Assembly (NCBI GenBank): GCA_963827785.1 | Contig: CAWHCT010000011.1 | Span: forward strand, 1 to 64,000 | DNA: 64,000 bases | Direction of reading: 5' to 3' | Source: Site-B1 sp963827785 | Lineage (GTDB): Bacteria; Bacteroidota; Bacteroidia; Flavobacteriales; Flavobacteriaceae | In this document: positions 44,879 through 52,662 of the stretch, piece after piece | Numbering within the stretch: position 1 is the stretch's first letter | How the letters are laid out: the number at the start of each line of letters is the position of its first letter | Notes under the pieces: generated by a model | What the model was told of the DNA's origin: nothing | Databases searched by the model: none | What the model saw: only the letters and a program-made list of their open reading frames with translations | Program-made: the position numbers and the translations under genes

Positions 44879-45853
44879 TTATTTTAAAGCCTCTTCAATT
44901 GCATTATCAAAAAGATCAACTAAAGAAATTCCAGCTTTTGCTGCCTGTTGAGGTAATATACTTTCTTTAGTTAACCCTGGAACTGTATTTACTTCCAATA
45001 AGTGTGGTTCACCATCTTTAAATATATATTCACTTCTTGAAAATCCGCTTAATTTTAAAGTGTCATAAACCTTTTTTGCTACTTCTCTGACTTTTTTTTC
45101 CTGTTCTTTGGTTATTCTTGCAGGTGTGATCTCTTGAGATTCACCTAAATATTTGGCTTTGTAATCAAAAAAGTCATTGTCACTTACTATCTCTGTGATA
45201 GGTAAAACTGTTGTTTTTCCTCTATATGTTATGACTCCAACGGACACTTCTGTTCCATCTAAAAATTCTTCAATAATAATTTCATCGTCTTCTTTAAATG
45301 CAACGTCAATAGCATTTTTTAATTCTTCTTTTTTATAGACTTTCGTAATACCAAAACTGCTTCCTGCTTTATTGGCTTTAACAAAGCATGGTAAACCGAC
45401 TTTTGTAACTATTTCTTCTTCATTAACAGAATCACCCATATTGAGATAGTAACTTACTGCAGTTTTGATTCCGTAGGGTTTTAAGACACTTAAACAGTCC
45501 CTTTTATTAAAGGTAAGTCCTGCCTGATACATGCTGCAGCTGGTTTGAGGGATTTTTAATAATTCTAAATAACCTTGCATAAAACCATCCTCACCCGGAG
45601 AACCATGAATGGCATTAAAAACACAATCAAATGTAATTTTTGTTTTTTCTATAGTGAAAGAAAAATCGTTTTTATCAATCAGGTATTCCAGATCACTATC
45701 ATCTACATAAACCCATCTGTCTTTAAAAATATGAACTCTAAAAGCATTGTATTTTTTTTTGTCTAAAGTTTCGTAAACAACATTCCCACTTTTCAGGGAG
45801 ATCTTATATTCACTTGAAAAACCTCCCATTATAATTGCAATATTTTTTTTCAT
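44879..45853 (-). CDS. ddl: D-alanine--D-alanine ligase
   Basis: 324 residues of the ATP-grasp fold. AIIMGGFSSEYKISLKSG opens the protein, NAIHGSPGEDG and PCFVKANKAGSSFGI are in place, and the C-terminal HLLEVNTVPGLTKESILPQQAAKAGI is the Mg and substrate region. It makes the D-Ala-D-Ala dipeptide for peptidoglycan. Confidence 0.97.
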   Translation of the reverse strand: MKKNIAIIMGGFSSEYKISLKSGNVVYETLDKKKYNAFRVHIFKDRWVYVDDSDLEYLIDKNDFSFTIEKTKITFDCVFNAIHGSPGEDGFMQGYLELLKIPQTSCSMYQAGLTFNKRDCLSVLKPYGIKTAVSYYLNMGDSVNEEEIVTKVGLPCFVKANKAGSSFGITKVYKKEELKNAIDVAFKEDDEIIIEEFLDGTEVSVGVITYRGKTTVLPITEIVSDNDFFDYKAKYLGESQEITPARITKEQEKKVREVAKKVYDTLKLSGFSRSEYIFKDGEPHLLEVNTVPGLTKESILPQQAAKAGISLVDLFDNAIEEALK

Positions 45854-45957
45854 AGGATAAGAAATGAAGTCGTTTATGCGTTATTCAAAAATATCATTAA
45901 TAAACCAAAACTAAAAACCTTTGAGTTTTTATATATTTGTCCTTCAAATAATTTTAG

Positions 45958-46527
45958 ATGAGTCTTATTAAATTTTTAACCAGTAAAACGTTTTTTAAAC
46001 ACTTATTATTGGCTGTTGTAGCGAGCATTGTCTTAGTATTTTTTGCGTTAAAATGGTTGAAGTTTTCCACTAATCATGGAGATTTCGAAACAGTTCCTGA
46101 TTTGAAAGGAAAATCAGTTGATGTTGCAAAAATGGAATTAGAGGATAATAATTTGGTCATGCAGGTTCAGGACTCAGCTAATTACAATCCCAATTATCCT
46201 AAATATTCCGTAATCGATCAAAGTCCGCATGTTGGAGAAAAGGTTAAGGAGAACAGGAAAATATATCTAACTTTAAACCCTTCCGGATACAGAAAAATAT
46301 TGGTTCCAAGCTTAAAGGAGAGAACCTATAGACAGGCAAAACCAACCTTACAGGCACTTGGCTTTGAAATTGGCAAGATTACTTACGTTGATAATATTGC
46401 TAAAGACCAGGTTCTGGACTTAAGGTTTGAAGGTAAAACCATAGAAGAAGGAACAGAGCTTCCTAAGACCAGCAAAATTGATCTGGTTCTCGGCAATGGG
46501 AAAAGACCAGCTTCAAACCAGAATTAA
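45958..46527 (+). CDS. PASTA-domain membrane protein
   Basis: 189 residues: one membrane helix (about 13-30) and two PASTA domains in the periplasm (about 42-105, VPDLKGKSVDVAKMELEDNNL; and 114-182, VPSLKERTYRQAKPTLQALGF). There is no kinase domain. PASTA domains bind peptidoglycan in other bacteria; whether they do so here is unknown. It lies next to a divergent ddl and its stop overlaps the pseudouridine synthase start (TAATG). Confidence 0.88.
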   Translation: MSLIKFLTSKTFFKHLLLAVVASIVLVFFALKWLKFSTNHGDFETVPDLKGKSVDVAKMELEDNNLVMQVQDSANYNPNYPKYSVIDQSPHVGEKVKENRKIYLTLNPSGYRKILVPSLKERTYRQAKPTLQALGFEIGKITYVDNIAKDQVLDLRFEGKTIEEGTELPKTSKIDLVLGNGKRPASNQN

Positions 46528-47510
46528 TGAAGGATATAATCCCAGAAATTTTAGATGAAAATGATGATGAACTATATGAACATTATTCTTTTAATGTTGA
46601 AAAAGGTCAATCTCCGCTAAGAATAGATAAATATTTAATGAATTTTATTGAGAATGCAACTCGCAATAAAATTCAGGCAGCTGCTAAAAATGGGAGTATC
46701 TTGGTTAATGATATTCCTGTAAAATCCAGTTACAAAGTAAAAGGGAACGATGTAATTAGAGTCTTGTTCACACATCCTCCTCATGAAAATTTATTGGTTG
46801 GCGAAGATATTCCTATCGATATTGTTTATGAAGATGATCAGCTCCTAATTGTCAATAAATCGGCAGGAATGGTTGTGCATCCTGGACATGGAAATTATTC
46901 AGGGACTTTGATAAATGCGCTAATTTATCATTTTGATAATTTACCAAATAATTCCAGTGACCGACCAGGATTAGTACATAGAATAGATAAAGATACAAGC
47001 GGATTGTTGGTTGTTGCTAAAACAGAGGAGGCCATGGCTCATTTTTCACTTCAGTTTGCTGAAAAAACAAGTGAACGTGAATATGTTGCCTTAGTATGGG
47101 GAAATATTGAAGATGACGAAGGCACGGTTGAAGGAAATATTGGAAGACATCCAAAAAACAGATTACAAAACACTGTGTTTTATGGAGATGATGCTGAAAA
47201 AGGAAAACCTGCTGTTACTCATTACAAAGTTTTAGAACGATTGGGTTATGTTACCTTGGTTTCCTGCAAATTAGAAACCGGAAGGACTCACCAAATTCGC
47301 GTCCATATGAAACATATTGGCCATACACTTTTTAATGATGAAAGATATGGTGGTGAAAAGATATTGAAGGGTACTACTTTTACTAAATACAAGCAGTTTG
47401 TAGATAATTGTTTTAAAATACTACCCAGGCAAGCACTTCATGCAAAGACTTTAGGATTTAAACATCCTAAAACAGGAGAGTTCATACGATTCACCTCGGA
47501 GATTCCTTAA
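46527..47510 (+). CDS. RluA-family 23S rRNA pseudouridine synthase (RluD-like)
   Basis: 327 residues. N-terminal S4 RNA-binding domain (RIDKYLMNFIENATRNKIQAAAKNGSILVND) and a RluA catalytic domain with the nucleophile Asp in GLVHRIDKDTSGLLVVAK. The LETGRTHQIRVHMKHIGHTL segment is family-typical. RluD-type enzymes modify helix 69 of 23S rRNA. Coupled to the PASTA gene. Confidence 0.93.
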   Translation: MKDIIPEILDENDDELYEHYSFNVEKGQSPLRIDKYLMNFIENATRNKIQAAAKNGSILVNDIPVKSSYKVKGNDVIRVLFTHPPHENLLVGEDIPIDIVYEDDQLLIVNKSAGMVVHPGHGNYSGTLINALIYHFDNLPNNSSDRPGLVHRIDKDTSGLLVVAKTEEAMAHFSLQFAEKTSEREYVALVWGNIEDDEGTVEGNIGRHPKNRLQNTVFYGDDAEKGKPAVTHYKVLERLGYVTLVSCKLETGRTHQIRVHMKHIGHTLFNDERYGGEKILKGTTFTKYKQFVDNCFKILPRQALHAKTLGFKHPKTGEFIRFTSEIP

Positions 47511-47634
47511 GATATGCAACAATGCATTGAGAAATGGAGACATTACGCTAAGCATCAAGATCTGTCATAACTTTTACTAATACTACCATTAAAATTATTG
47601 AATTATAAGGCGTGAGATATTTCTTAAGTAATTG

Positions 47635-47642
47635 TAAATTTG
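47635..47642 (+). promoter_or_regulatory. Probable -7 box for yaaA
   Basis: TAAATTTG matches TAnnTTTG, 19 bases upstream of the ATG at 47662. The -33 element is unclear. Confidence 0.4.
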
Positions 47643-47661
47643 ACTATAAAATTTTACACTA

Positions 47662-48420
47662 ATGAAACTTGTTTTATCACCTGCAAAATCTTTAGATCTG
47701 GAACGTAAAGTGCCAACAAAATCGAAAACAGAAGCTTGTTTTTTATCTGAAGCAGAGCGAATAAATAAATTACTCAAAAAGAAATCAGCAAGAAGTTTAT
47801 CAAAACTTATGAGCATTTCTGATAGTTTAGGTCAGTTAAACTATGAGCGCAATCAGGAATGGCAATTGCCTTTTACAGAGGAAAATTCCAAACAAGCCAT
47901 ATATGTTTTTAACGGTGATGTATATCGAGGATTGGATGCTTATACCATTCCAAAGGAAAAATTAGACAAAGTCCAAGATACAATTAGAGTCATTTCAGGA
48001 TTGTATGGTATTTTAAAACCATTGGATCTTATTCAACCATATAGGTTGGAAATGGGAACTAAATTTCCGGTTGGAAAGAATAAGAATTTGTATGAGTTTT
48101 GGAGAAAGAAGGTTACACAGGCTTTAAATGATGAACTGAAAGATGATGAAGTATTCGTAAATCTCGCCAGTATTGAATATTTTAAGGCCATTGATACAAA
48201 AGTGTTGAAAGTACCTGTAATTTCGGTAACTTTTAAAGAGTTTAAAAATGGTGAGTATAAGAATATTTCGGTTTTCGCCAAAATTGCACGAGGGTTAATG
48301 ACACGCTATATCATCGATACCGATGCAAAAACGGTTGATGATCTTAAAGGCTTTAATTATGAGGGTTATGGATTTGATTCGAATTTATCCTCAGAAACAG
48401 AGCTAATATTTACGCGATGA
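47662..48420 (+). CDS. yaaA: Peroxide stress protein YaaA (DUF328)
   Basis: 252 residues of the YaaA family: LVLSPAKSLDLERKVPT at the start, FNGDVYRGLDA, ISGLYGILKPLDLIQPYRLEMGTKF and GLMTRYII. In E. coli it limits free iron and hydroxyl-radical damage under H2O2. Confidence 0.95.
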   Translation: MKLVLSPAKSLDLERKVPTKSKTEACFLSEAERINKLLKKKSARSLSKLMSISDSLGQLNYERNQEWQLPFTEENSKQAIYVFNGDVYRGLDAYTIPKEKLDKVQDTIRVISGLYGILKPLDLIQPYRLEMGTKFPVGKNKNLYEFWRKKVTQALNDELKDDEVFVNLASIEYFKAIDTKVLKVPVISVTFKEFKNGEYKNISVFAKIARGLMTRYIIDTDAKTVDDLKGFNYEGYGFDSNLSSETELIFTR

Positions 48421-48429
48421 TCATTGTAT

Positions 48430-48768
48430 ATGAATCAATCCAATAATAAACCTATTTGGTCTCTTCAAAATAATAAACGTTCCGAAGAACAGCGAAATAT
48501 TTTTAAGCCAACCGGGAAAAAACTAAAGAATAAAACTGCTTTGTATTTACTTTCCCTAGCAGGTGTTTTTCTTATAGTTAGTTTTTTAATGACCTATTTT
48601 TCTGAAGTTCTTTTGGAAGCCTGTTTGTTTAACAATTTTTGTTTTAACTCCAAAGATGATTTAATACTTTACACACTATATGTTTTTACAAATATAATTG
48701 TAGTAGTACTTTCAATATTTGGAGCTTACATGATTGGAAAAAAATTAGCTGACCTTATTAAAAAATAA
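48430..48768 (+). CDS. Small membrane protein, unknown function
   Basis: 112 residues from the ATG at 48430. A hydrophilic N-terminus to about residue 35 is followed by two hydrophobic helices (ALYLLSLAGVFLIVSFLMTYF and VFTNIIVVVLSIFGAYMIG) separated by a loop with two Cys. I do not recognise a family. It begins 9 bases after the yaaA stop and may be cotranscribed. Confidence 0.65.
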   Translation: MNQSNNKPIWSLQNNKRSEEQRNIFKPTGKKLKNKTALYLLSLAGVFLIVSFLMTYFSEVLLEACLFNNFCFNSKDDLILYTLYVFTNIIVVVLSIFGAYMIGKKLADLIKK

Positions 48769-48781
48769 GAAACTATTTATA

Positions 48782-49081
48782 CTATTCCTCTTCTTCGGCA
48801 CTCGGTTTTACTTTTGCTTTAGCCTTTGGTTCCGCTTTGGCTTTTGGTTCTGCTTTAGCCTTTGATTCCGCTTTAGCTTTAGATTCTGCTTTAACTTCTG
48901 GTTTTTCTTTAGTTGCAGGAGAAGCTTTAGCTTTTGGACTAGCTTTAACTTTTGGTTCTACTTTAGCTTTTGGTTTTTTAGTTAATATAGCTACTGCTTT
49001 ATTTTTTTTCTTCGGACGTCTTACTCCATAAGAACCTATTGTAATTTTACCTCTTTTGGTTTTTTTATCACCTTTTCCCAT
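48782..49081 (-). CDS. 30S ribosomal protein THX with long basic C-terminal extension
   Basis: 99 residues. The N-terminus MGKGDKKTKRGKITIGSYGV followed by RRPKKK matches the THX (bacterial bS/Thx) family, a short protein of about 25-50 residues bound in the 30S head. The remaining ~55 residues are a low-complexity tail of Lys, Ala, Pro and Glu (KAKAEPKAKAEPKAK-like), histone-H1-like in composition, ending in EEEE. The tail is translated in frame and uses tandem codon blocks. It could contact rRNA or DNA; this is speculation. Confidence 0.8.
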   Translation of the reverse strand: MGKGDKKTKRGKITIGSYGVRRPKKKNKAVAILTKKPKAKVEPKVKASPKAKASPATKEKPEVKAESKAKAESKAKAEPKAKAEPKAKAKVKPSAEEEE

Positions 49082-49147
49082 TTCTCTTTATATTTAGAAA
49101 ATATTTATCTAAAATTAAGAATTTTAAATTTATTACTCGCAGTATTT

Positions 49148-49828
49148 ATGTTCTTTCATACCCATCCCTATAAACCATTTATTCAAAAGGACACTACAAA
49201 GCTCATAGTAGGTACGTTACCACCTCCAAGATTTAGTATTGGACAATTATTGGAAAAGGATGTTGATTTCTGTTATGGCAGTTATTATAATTCATTGTGG
49301 TCGTTCATAGACAAGATTCATGATCTTAATTTACGTTATGATAATTCTGTGGAAGCAATTGAACAACGAAAACGGTTTTTAGTCCAACACAGAATAGGAG
49401 TTTGCGATATTGTGGAAAGTGCAGATCGCGAAAAGATTGATGCATCTGATCTTGGAATGCAAAATATAATATTGAGGGACCTGATAGGATATATAAAACA
49501 ATATCCTAATGTAGATACATTGTTGTTTACAGGTGGTAACAGCAAGAATGGACCTGAATATTTTTTTAGAAAACACATCAAAGAATATGGATTAAAACTG
49601 GAACTTGTTTCCAATGAAATACCTAGAATACATAGATTCGTCATTCCGAGCGAAGCACCGAAATCTTTCAAAAAGGAACGAGAAATAAAAACAGTATCAC
49701 TAACCTCTGCTTCCGGGAGTGCTAACAGAGCTATCGGTAGTATTCCATTGTATCAGCAACTAAAAAAGAGTGATCCTGGTTTTAATACTTTTGATTTTAG
49801 AGTAATGCAGTATAGTGAGTATTTCTAA
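49148..49828 (+). CDS. Uracil-DNA glycosylase family protein
   Basis: 226 residues. LIVGTLPPPRFSIGQLLEKDVDFCYGSYYNSLWSFI fits the MUG-like subgroup of the UDG superfamily (GTxPP... motif 1), and LLFTGGNSKNGPEYFF the later core strand. The His-containing motif 2 is not clear. Residues 163-173 are encoded by a stretch matching a dispersed intergenic repeat (see findings). Role in DNA repair is assumed from the fold. Confidence 0.72.
   Translation: MFFHTHPYKPFIQKDTTKLIVGTLPPPRFSIGQLLEKDVDFCYGSYYNSLWSFIDKIHDLNLRYDNSVEAIEQRKRFLVQHRIGVCDIVESADREKIDASDLGMQNIILRDLIGYIKQYPNVDTLLFTGGNSKNGPEYFFRKHIKEYGLKLELVSNEIPRIHRFVIPSEAPKSFKKEREIKTVSLTSASGSANRAIGSIPLYQQLKKSDPGFNTFDFRVMQYSEYF
49634..49666. repeat. 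Dispersed repeat sequence inside the UDG-family gene
   Basis: Begins AGATTCGTCATTCCGAGCG and ends AAATCT, with complementary ends (AGATT/AATCT). I recognise the TCATTCCGAGCGAAGC core from intergenic repeats in Bacteroidota. Here it is read as RFVIPSEAPKS. Confidence 0.5.
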
Positions 49829-49854
49829 ATTAACCGCCTTTGAATATTAGCAAA

Positions 49855-50190
49855 TTAATAAAGAATATTATCCAATATTCGATCTAAGTTTCGTTCCATC
49901 GGACTAAAATTTTTATCCGAATTAAAAATCTCGTGCATTTCCTTTCGAAGATCATTGAGTTCATTATGAGAATACTCATGCAATTGCACGGTGGCATCTA
50001 TTTTTTTCAGACTTTTATTTTCTTTATCCTTTTTAAATTCTTTATGAATCTTTTTAAAGGTTTTCGAATCGATCTTGGATTTAATCAATTTGATTTCTTC
50101 TTTGCTCTTTACTGAATCTGCGCTAGAGCAAAGGAGTAAAATATAAGTTTTTAATTCTAGTTTGGTCCAGGGTTCTTTCTTTGATTTCAT
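49855..50190 (-). CDS. Hypothetical protein, alpha-helical
   Basis: 111 residues, highly charged and helical throughout (WTKLELKTYILLLCSSADSVKSKEEIKLIKSKI and later VQLHEYSHNELNDLRKEMHEIF). The opening resembles TerB/DjlA-like helical domains, but I cannot confirm it. No signal or membrane segment. Confidence 0.55.
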   Translation of the reverse strand: MKSKKEPWTKLELKTYILLLCSSADSVKSKEEIKLIKSKIDSKTFKKIHKEFKKDKENKSLKKIDATVQLHEYSHNELNDLRKEMHEIFNSDKNFSPMERNLDRILDNILY

Positions 50191-50296
50191 GATTTTAGTT
50201 GGTTGTTACGCGTCAATTATGGTGTCCAATTAATTTAAGTGGAAATTAAATGAGATGTTTACGAATTTAGTTTTTTTAACTAAGGATTCAAAAAAA

Positions 50297-50330
50297 AAAG
50301 TGAAACCGAGTTAATTTCCAGTTTCACTTT
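50297..50330 (-). terminator. Intrinsic terminator after phosphofructokinase
   Basis: AAAGTGAAAC and GTTTCACTTT pair across a 14-base loop, 24 bases beyond the stop at 50354, with a T run on the minus strand. Confidence 0.82.
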
Positions 50331-50353
50331 ATTTTTAAATAGATTTATATCAT

Positions 50354-51553
50354 TTATCCCTCACTTGTCATAATGAACAATGGGTTCATCTCAAAACTAT
50401 TGTAAATTGGGCGCAATCTGTCTGTATTATAGAATTTTTCAATATTGACCACTTTCGATTTTCCTGTAACCACGTCAATAGGCACATTGTCATACCGTCC
50501 GTTCTTAAGCACGACCAATCGTCCGTGAACACCTTTCAAAATCAGGTCTAAAGCTAAGTTTCCATATGCCATGGGCACTATAGAATCAACGGCATCAGGG
50601 TCACCACCTCTAACCAGATATCCTAATTTTTGGTTAATGACATTTATTCGTTTTCCATTGTTATATTTTGCCGACAGATTTTTCAAACGGTCTGAAACCA
50701 ATTCACCAATACCTCCCAATTTAGCATGACCGAACTGATCTTTCTCCTGATCTTTAAAAACCATTTCACCACCTTTGAACATAGCACCTTCTGAAACCAA
50801 AACAACCGAATAATTACTTGGGTTTTCAACTCGATCCTGAACCAAGCATTCTGTAAGGTGGTTGATGTCAAATTTGTATTCAGGGATGACGCATCTGTTA
50901 GCAGCACCTGCCATTGTTGGCAACATAGCAGTAAAGCCTGCATATCTGCCAAAGACCTCAAGAACTAAGAACCGTTCATGTGATCCGGCTGAAGTACGAA
51001 GTGTATTGGTCATACTAATTGTTCTGGTAATGCAAGTACTAAACCCAATACAATAATCGGTTCCAGGTACGTCATTATCCATTGTTTTTGGAATAGCAAC
51101 TACTTTAAAACCTTCTTTATATAACCTTACCGCGTAACTTAAAGTGTCATCACCACCAATCGGAATTAAATAGTCAATACCTAAATATGCTAAGTTATCC
51201 AGTACTACTTTGGTCATATCATTATATTCTTCTTTGTAGGAATCCCTGAGGTGTTCAGGAACACTTCCTTTTGGTAAGTGACTTGGTCGCGTTCTTGAGC
51301 TATGCAAAAATGTACCTCCGGTACGACCCGCTCTATTTACAATGGTTTGAGTTAGTTCTATATAGTTATTACTGTTGTCATCTTTAGGATTTTGAGTCAT
51401 TTCTACAATTCCGGCCCAACCACGTCTTAATCCAATAACTTTATATCCTTCACGTCTTGCGCGTATTGTTATTGCTCGAATTGCAGGATTTAATCCTGGG
51501 ACATCACCACCTCCAGTTAGAATAGCTATGGTTCCTTTTAATTTACTTGCCAT
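50354..51553 (-). CDS. pfkA: 6-phosphofructokinase, PPi-type signature
   Basis: 399 residues, longer than the ~320 of E. coli PfkA. ILTGGGDVPGLNPAIRAITI is the phosphate-donor loop. The donor-site motif reads GGDDT (133-137) where ATP enzymes have GGDGS/T, and the next motif reads PKTMDND (155-161) where ATP enzymes have G-TIDND. D136 and K156 at these positions are the recognised marks of pyrophosphate-dependent enzymes. The active-site ...MTNTLRTSAGSHERFLVLEVFGRYAGF is complete. It phosphorylates fructose 6-phosphate; donor choice needs testing. Single gene. Confidence 0.9.
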   Translation of the reverse strand: MASKLKGTIAILTGGGDVPGLNPAIRAITIRARREGYKVIGLRRGWAGIVEMTQNPKDDNSNNYIELTQTIVNRAGRTGGTFLHSSRTRPSHLPKGSVPEHLRDSYKEEYNDMTKVVLDNLAYLGIDYLIPIGGDDTLSYAVRLYKEGFKVVAIPKTMDNDVPGTDYCIGFSTCITRTISMTNTLRTSAGSHERFLVLEVFGRYAGFTAMLPTMAGAANRCVIPEYKFDINHLTECLVQDRVENPSNYSVVLVSEGAMFKGGEMVFKDQEKDQFGHAKLGGIGELVSDRLKNLSAKYNNGKRINVINQKLGYLVRGGDPDAVDSIVPMAYGNLALDLILKGVHGRLVVLKNGRYDNVPIDVVTGKSKVVNIEKFYNTDRLRPIYNSFEMNPLFIMTSEG

Positions 51554-51695
51554 ATTTAAATAGTTTAGTTGTTTATGAATTAATATAATAATTGCTTAAA
51601 AAAAGCAAGCCGAAATATACAAAAAGATATTGTAATCAATATATAATTAAGGACTAGACAATTCAATAATTTAAAAGTGCTTTTTATAAGATAAA

Positions 51696-52646
51696 TCAAG
51701 CTTCATTCCACAATTTTTGAATAGCCTCCAGATCCTTTTTCATAGCATTAAACACAACCTTTTGGTCCACAGAAATTGTTTTATTTCCTTTCTCTGCACC
51801 ACCAAGAGGATATTCTAAATGTAAACTTACGGGAACATTTATTTTGTGCTTTTTAAGGATCGAAAAGTATTTTTTAAAGTCAACCATACCTTCCCCAATT
51901 GGCTTATAAACGGGATTCCAGGTACCATTGACTTTCTCCCATTGGAAGTCCTTTAATACAATGGTTTTAATATTATCTTTTATAAGATGTAACCCATTTT
52001 CCCAGGATAATGCTCCTTCTACAACCGCATGACGAATATCGTATTGAGCACCAAAATAGTCAGCATCAGCAATCTCCAATAATTTCTTTATTTCCCAAAT
52101 GGAAGATCCTATATTCCTGCCTGCATGATTTTGATAACAGCCGACAATATCCAGGTCCTTATTTAATAAACTTAAATCTCTAATATGTTGCTGATAGAAC
52201 TCCAAATCTGCTTCCATCGTTCTGACATTAGAATACTTTAACCAATTGGCTCTATAGTATTTTATGCCAAGAGTTGAAGCAGTTTTAAGAACATTAACAT
52301 CAATTTTATTATTTACATTGGTTATAGCAGTGGTTATCATTGTGCAATCAGAACCACCTTTTTTAATGTCAGCAATTGCTCTAGGCAGATCATCTCTAAC
52401 AGATTCCGGTAAGACATGGCCATTTGGTCTTACGGTTAAATCCACACCATTAAATCCCATTTCCGCCGCTTGTTCACCAACTTGATTATAATCTAAAAAC
52501 TGAAGATGTTTAGAGAAGATATTTACTCTTAGATTATTCGTATTGTCTTCAGTAAAACCTACGACATGGGGTAAGTTTAAAAAAGGAATGAGACCCATGG
52601 CTAAAGTTGATTTTCTTGTAAATTCCCTCCTTGATATAGGTCTCAT
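51696..52646 (-). CDS. Sugar phosphate isomerase/epimerase-like TIM barrel, Tat signal
   Basis: 316 residues. The N-terminus MRPISRREFTRKSTLAMGLI has the twin-arginine motif SRREF and a hydrophobic stretch, so it is probably exported folded. The remaining AP endonuclease family 2/xylose-isomerase barrel carries GFNGVDLTVR, the metal-binding E and H residues near EMGF and VVEGALSW, and VSLHLEYPLGG at the end. It starts 16 bases before the end of the PL6 gene and follows it on the same strand, so it may act on a uronate product. That is inference. Confidence 0.78.
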   Translation of the reverse strand: MRPISRREFTRKSTLAMGLIPFLNLPHVVGFTEDNTNNLRVNIFSKHLQFLDYNQVGEQAAEMGFNGVDLTVRPNGHVLPESVRDDLPRAIADIKKGGSDCTMITTAITNVNNKIDVNVLKTASTLGIKYYRANWLKYSNVRTMEADLEFYQQHIRDLSLLNKDLDIVGCYQNHAGRNIGSSIWEIKKLLEIADADYFGAQYDIRHAVVEGALSWENGLHLIKDNIKTIVLKDFQWEKVNGTWNPVYKPIGEGMVDFKKYFSILKKHKINVPVSLHLEYPLGGAEKGNKTISVDQKVVFNAMKKDLEAIQKLWNEA

Positions 52647-52662
52647 ATTTACATGTTTTAGT

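Noticed and set aside
49336..49671. 111-residue minus-strand open frame (starts MKDFGASLGMTN)
   Set aside because: The opening is the translation of the dispersed repeat; the frame is antisense to the UDG-family gene.
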